Source of the DNA: JACVRN01 sp036403815
GTDB lineage: Bacteria; Acidobacteriota; Blastocatellia; Pyrinomonadales; Pyrinomonadaceae
Assembly (NCBI GenBank): GCA_036403815.1
Contig: DASWQH010000053.1
Span: forward strand, 62,001-126,000
Direction: 5' to 3'
DNA length: 64,000 bases
Below are positions 61,220 to 64,000 of the stretch, piece after piece. The notes under the pieces are model-generated. The model did no database searches and had not been told where the DNA came from. It saw only the letters and a program-made list of their open reading frames with translations. Position numbers and translations under genes: made by a program. The number at the start of each line of letters is the position of its first letter. Within the stretch, counting starts at the first letter, position 1.

Positions 61220-61458
61220 AGAAGCAGTTTGAATAATCAGCTTCGCCAGTTGTCCCGTCAGGGACGACGCGATAATAGCCCAGCCATTTATGGCTGGGTC
61301 AAAGCCGGGTAATGAAAGTAGAGTCCCGTAGGGACGACTGAATATTTCTTTCAATCGTCCCTACGGGACTCTACTCTTTTTTCCATAACTTATTCCCAGT
61401 GCTGAAGCACTGGGCTATTATCGCGTCGTCCCTACGGGACTGTTCATACGACTTCTCA
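61220..61458. repeat. Composite palindromic repeat, copy E
   Basis: GTCCCGTCAGGGAC, CCCAGCCATTTATGGCTGGG, central pair of AGTCCCGTAGGGACGACTGAA, CCCAGTGCTGAAGCACTGGG, GTCCCTACGGGAC. Starts GAAGCAGTTTGAATAATCAG. Between divergent asnB and the GT39 gene. Confidence 0.82.
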
Positions 61459-61507
61459 GAATGAGCCGCTAAATCACCTTGTGCGACACGAAGCGGCCAT
61501 CACACAG

Positions 61508-63367
61508 ATGAGAAAAGAATCTTCTCAACGCGTGCAGGCAGATATGAGCAAGCCAGGAGCAGGCAGAAGGCGCATCATTATCGCGTCTCTGATTATCTTC
61601 CTTGCTGCTTTTGGCGTGCGGCTCCTGTCATGGCAGGACACTGGCCGGGAGATAGAAAAAATACAAACGGTTGTCGCAGGTGATTACAAACGCGTCGCAA
61701 AGCTTTTGCTCGAAGGCGGCGTCACCTCGTTCTTCGATTCCTCTTCGCCTCTGGGCGATGCGAATAACCTGGGACACCCGCCCGGCTATTCCATCCTGCT
61801 GGCATTCATCTACAGCGTGGCTGGCGAGAGAGATGCCGCTGTACAGCTCATTCAAATAACCTTCGATGCGCTTTGCGCAGTTCTAATCTTTCTCATCGTC
61901 GCAGAGCTGTTGCCCGCAGCCGCAGGCTTCATTGCAGGAAGCTTGGCTGCACTCTCACCGCAGTTCGCCTGGAATTCAGTCCTGCTTCTGCCGGATTCGC
62001 TCGCGGTCTTTCCCATCCTGCTCGCGGTCTATCTTCTGGCGCGTGCGTTCAAACGGCCACGGCTTGCAGCAGTCATAGCGGCTGGCGCACTGATAGGCAT
62101 ATCTTGCTGGCTGAGGGCGAACGCTCTACTGCTCGCACCCTTTCTGGCCTTCGCATGCTTACTGATTTTCGAGCGCGGGCGGCGTGTGCGCTATGCTTCG
62201 GCGCTTTTGGCGGGAACGATTCTAGTCATCGCGCCTCTGACCATACGCAACGCCATAGTCTTTCATCATTTCATCCCGCTATCTCTGGGCGCAGGCCAGA
62301 CATTTTTGGAAGGCATAGCCGACTACGACCGCGAGGGAAGATTCGGCGTGCCTGCGACGGACATGGGCATCATGAAGTGGGAGGCCGAAAACTTTAACCG
62401 GCCTGACTATTACGGGACGCTCTTTAACCCGGACGGAGTATGGCGGGAGCGCATGCGCCTCAAGCAGGGCTTTGCAATCGTCCGCTCTCATCCAATCTGG
62501 TTCGCGGGCGTGATGGCGAAGCGCGCCGCTTCCATGCTGAGACTGGAACGTGCGCGCCTTATCTCCTCTGAGCCTCCTGTGTCGCACCCGCTTGATGCCG
62601 CAAGCGATGCCGCGCCCGTCTGGGCTAACTCTCCTGCGGAGCTTAAGACTTCAAGCGCCATCGCTCCACAGGCCAGGGCTTCTCTAGCACAAGATAATCA
62701 GGTGATGGAACTAACCGGCGACGATTCTAAATACGGAGACCAACTCGTCTCCACCCCCTTCCAGATTCGTCGCAATACCGATTACGTCCTCACGCTCCCC
62801 GTCAAAATCCTTCGAGGCCGCATGAGCATCAGCGTCAAAAGCGCCAGCGCCACGCACGCCTCCACAATCGTCGAAACCGTCGAGATGAAGACCCCCGAAG
62901 AACAACCCGAAAGATTAATCCGGCTCCCCTTCGTCAGCGGGACGGACGAGCCTGTTCAACTGGTAATCGCCAACGCCGCCCCACAGGACGCAAACCCCCT
63001 GATACGCACCGGCACCGTCAACCTCTACGCCCTGGGCGCAGCCTCAAACACCTGGACTAGAATCCCGCGCGCCTTCGTCCACACCCTTCAAAAACTCTAC
63101 CTCACCGTCATCATGCTCCCCCTCGCCATCCTCGGCCTCATCCTCCTCGCACATGCACGCGCCTTCCGCCCCCTCGTCATCCTCCTCATCGTCCCCGCCT
63201 ACTACCTCTCCATCCAATCCGCCACCCACACCGAATACCGCTACATCTTAATCATCCATTACTTCCTCTTCGCTCTGGCAGCCCTAATCATTTACCGGCT
63301 AAGTTTGCTGATGTGGCACAGCCTGCGGAAAGCCCCGCTCCTACGCCGTTTTTCTCCCACATCATAG
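61508..63367 (+). CDS. GT39/ArnT-like membrane glycosyltransferase
   Basis: About 619 residues (GTG 61481 and ATG 61544 are other possible starts). First helix (IIIASLIIFLAAFGVRLLSW) followed by a loop with acidic residues and DANNLGHPPGYSILLAFIYS, then many helices including LLPDSLAVFPILLAVYLLARA; the pattern of lipid-phosphate-sugar-dependent transferases. A periplasmic ~160-residue insert follows, then C-terminal helices with HTEYRYILIIHYFLFALAALIIY. Codons in about 62690-63270 end almost always in C, unlike the first half of the gene. Confidence 0.8.
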   Translation: MRKESSQRVQADMSKPGAGRRRIIIASLIIFLAAFGVRLLSWQDTGREIEKIQTVVAGDYKRVAKLLLEGGVTSFFDSSSPLGDANNLGHPPGYSILLAFIYSVAGERDAAVQLIQITFDALCAVLIFLIVAELLPAAAGFIAGSLAALSPQFAWNSVLLLPDSLAVFPILLAVYLLARAFKRPRLAAVIAAGALIGISCWLRANALLLAPFLAFACLLIFERGRRVRYASALLAGTILVIAPLTIRNAIVFHHFIPLSLGAGQTFLEGIADYDREGRFGVPATDMGIMKWEAENFNRPDYYGTLFNPDGVWRERMRLKQGFAIVRSHPIWFAGVMAKRAASMLRLERARLISSEPPVSHPLDAASDAAPVWANSPAELKTSSAIAPQARASLAQDNQVMELTGDDSKYGDQLVSTPFQIRRNTDYVLTLPVKILRGRMSISVKSASATHASTIVETVEMKTPEEQPERLIRLPFVSGTDEPVQLVIANAAPQDANPLIRTGTVNLYALGAASNTWTRIPRAFVHTLQKLYLTVIMLPLAILGLILLAHARAFRPLVILLIVPAYYLSIQSATHTEYRYILIIHYFLFALAALIIYRLSLLMWHSLRKAPLLRRFSPTS

Positions 63368-63398
63368 AAACACCGATGCGAAAAGAATTTTGCTCATA

Positions 63399-64000
63399 TC
63401 ATTTTTCGCTTCCAGCTTTCTTTATAAGCCTCTCCACCAGATTTTGTGCTGCTGCCAGATTAGCATGTTGCAATCGTTCATAAATCGCCAGTGCCTCGCG
63501 AGCCATCGAGAGTGAGAGACCGGTTTGCCCCTCTTGCTCATAGACGAGCGCAAGACCGTAAAGGTCGAAGGCAACTACTTCCTGGCGACCAAGTTCACGG
63601 CTTAGCGGTAATGCCTGCTCATACCACTCACGCGCCTTCATCCAGCGCTCGCGCTGAAGCTCCAGCAAGCCAAGGCTGCTAAGCACGGTCGGAATCATAT
63701 CCGTATCATTTCTTCGTTGGTGTATATCTAAAGCCTCTCGAAAATAACTCTCTGCTTTATCATCGCAGCGGCGTTTAAGTTCCAGTTCGCCCAGAGAATT
63801 AAGCACACTGCCAATATCCTTCTCCATCTTCAATTCACGACAAATTGCCAATGCATCCTGATATAATTTCTCTGCGGCATCATAATCTTCGCGCTCTGTA
63901 GCCAATAATCCGTGCATTTGCTTGCCAACAGACTGTTCAAGCTTGCTCCCGCCCATCGCCCATGCTTCAGCGCTACGGTCAGCCCAGTGTGTAGACTCTT
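63399..64000 (-). CDS. TPR-repeat protein, C-terminal part (runs off window)
   Basis: The frame stays open from 63956 to the window end (reads ...WADRSAEAWAMGGSK), so the gene starts outside. About 200 residues of tetratricopeptide repeats, five visible, each with DAAEKLYQDALAICREL-type helices. Similar modules end STAND and kinase-linked sensors, but the N-terminal domain is not in view. Confidence 0.82.
   Translation of the reverse strand, partial: ESTHWADRSAEAWAMGGSKLEQSVGKQMHGLLATEREDYDAAEKLYQDALAICRELKMEKDIGSVLNSLGELELKRRCDDKAESYFREALDIHQRRNDTDMIPTVLSSLGLLELQRERWMKAREWYEQALPLSRELGRQEVVAFDLYGLALVYEQEGQTGLSLSMAREALAIYERLQHANLAAAQNLVERLIKKAGSEK

Overview
The window reads as one continuous stretch of a Gram-negative bacterial chromosome of moderately high GC. 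Gene style, the outer-membrane and lipoprotein content, the PYP-like PAS protein, the paired SnoaL/DUF4440 proteins and the very dense hairpin-type intergenic repeats suggest Acidobacteriota, most likely class Blastocatellia. That placement is inference from gene content; there is no rRNA gene here to confirm it. About 55 protein genes, one tRNA-Ser, and one strongly supported but unidentified structured RNA can be called. No rRNA, CRISPR array, transposase or integrase gene was seen.

Layout. 1-8.1 kb: end of an esterase gene, a DUF1287 lipoprotein, a SnoaL-like secreted protein, a PYP-like PAS protein with a small partner, a Crp/Fnr regulator, a CPBP membrane protease, an S9 peptidase and HutI, then a tiny transcription unit with a perfect Shine-Dalgarno. 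8.5-20 kb: GltX, DUF421, tRNA-Ser(GCT), a large DUF4062/NB-ARC/TPR STAND ATPase, a Tat-exported metallophosphoesterase, a QueA-like protein, an SDR, and a divergent arsR-arsI pair with a visible operator. 20-25.3 kb: dxs, followed by a metal/thiol operon on the opposite strand. One gene of that operon carries an in-frame TGA exactly at the second metal-binding cysteine of an HMA domain, with a bacterial SECIS-like stem-loop behind it. The operon is bracketed by two copies of the dxs 3' end and terminator, as if it had been inserted there. 25.7-34.8 kb: TlyA, a Cys-cluster protein, the structured RNA gene with its own promoter and terminator, NAD kinase, an SDF symporter, rhomboid protease, QueF, an MFS transporter and a cupin. 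34.8-39.0 kb: a DNA polymerase I (3'-5' exonuclease plus polymerase) interrupted by two LAGLIDADG inteins at catalytic sites.

39-64 kb: an APC permease and a lipoprotein, then an exopolysaccharide cluster: UDP-sugar dehydrogenase, WecB epimerase, heparinase II/III-like lyase, AsnB, flippase, three methyltransferases and a GT4 glycosyltransferase, several joined by ATGA overlaps. After it come two PEBP-family proteins, a DUF1028 protein, TM2 and CD225 small membrane proteins, a second AsnB, a GT39-like membrane glycosyltransferase and the end of a TPR protein.

Between genes, two kinds of repeat dominate. (1) Five ~220-bp composite palindromes (about 8.25, 19.1, 26.5, 49.7, 61.2 kb) share one architecture of four or five hairpins, with arms that co-vary between copies. 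(2) At least ten hairpins are built from degenerate 7-nt tandem units. The 7-mer differs at every locus but the period and inverted layout stay the same, and several supply the stop codon and last residues of the adjacent gene. With the selenoprotein candidate and the structured RNA, these are the most interesting things in the window.
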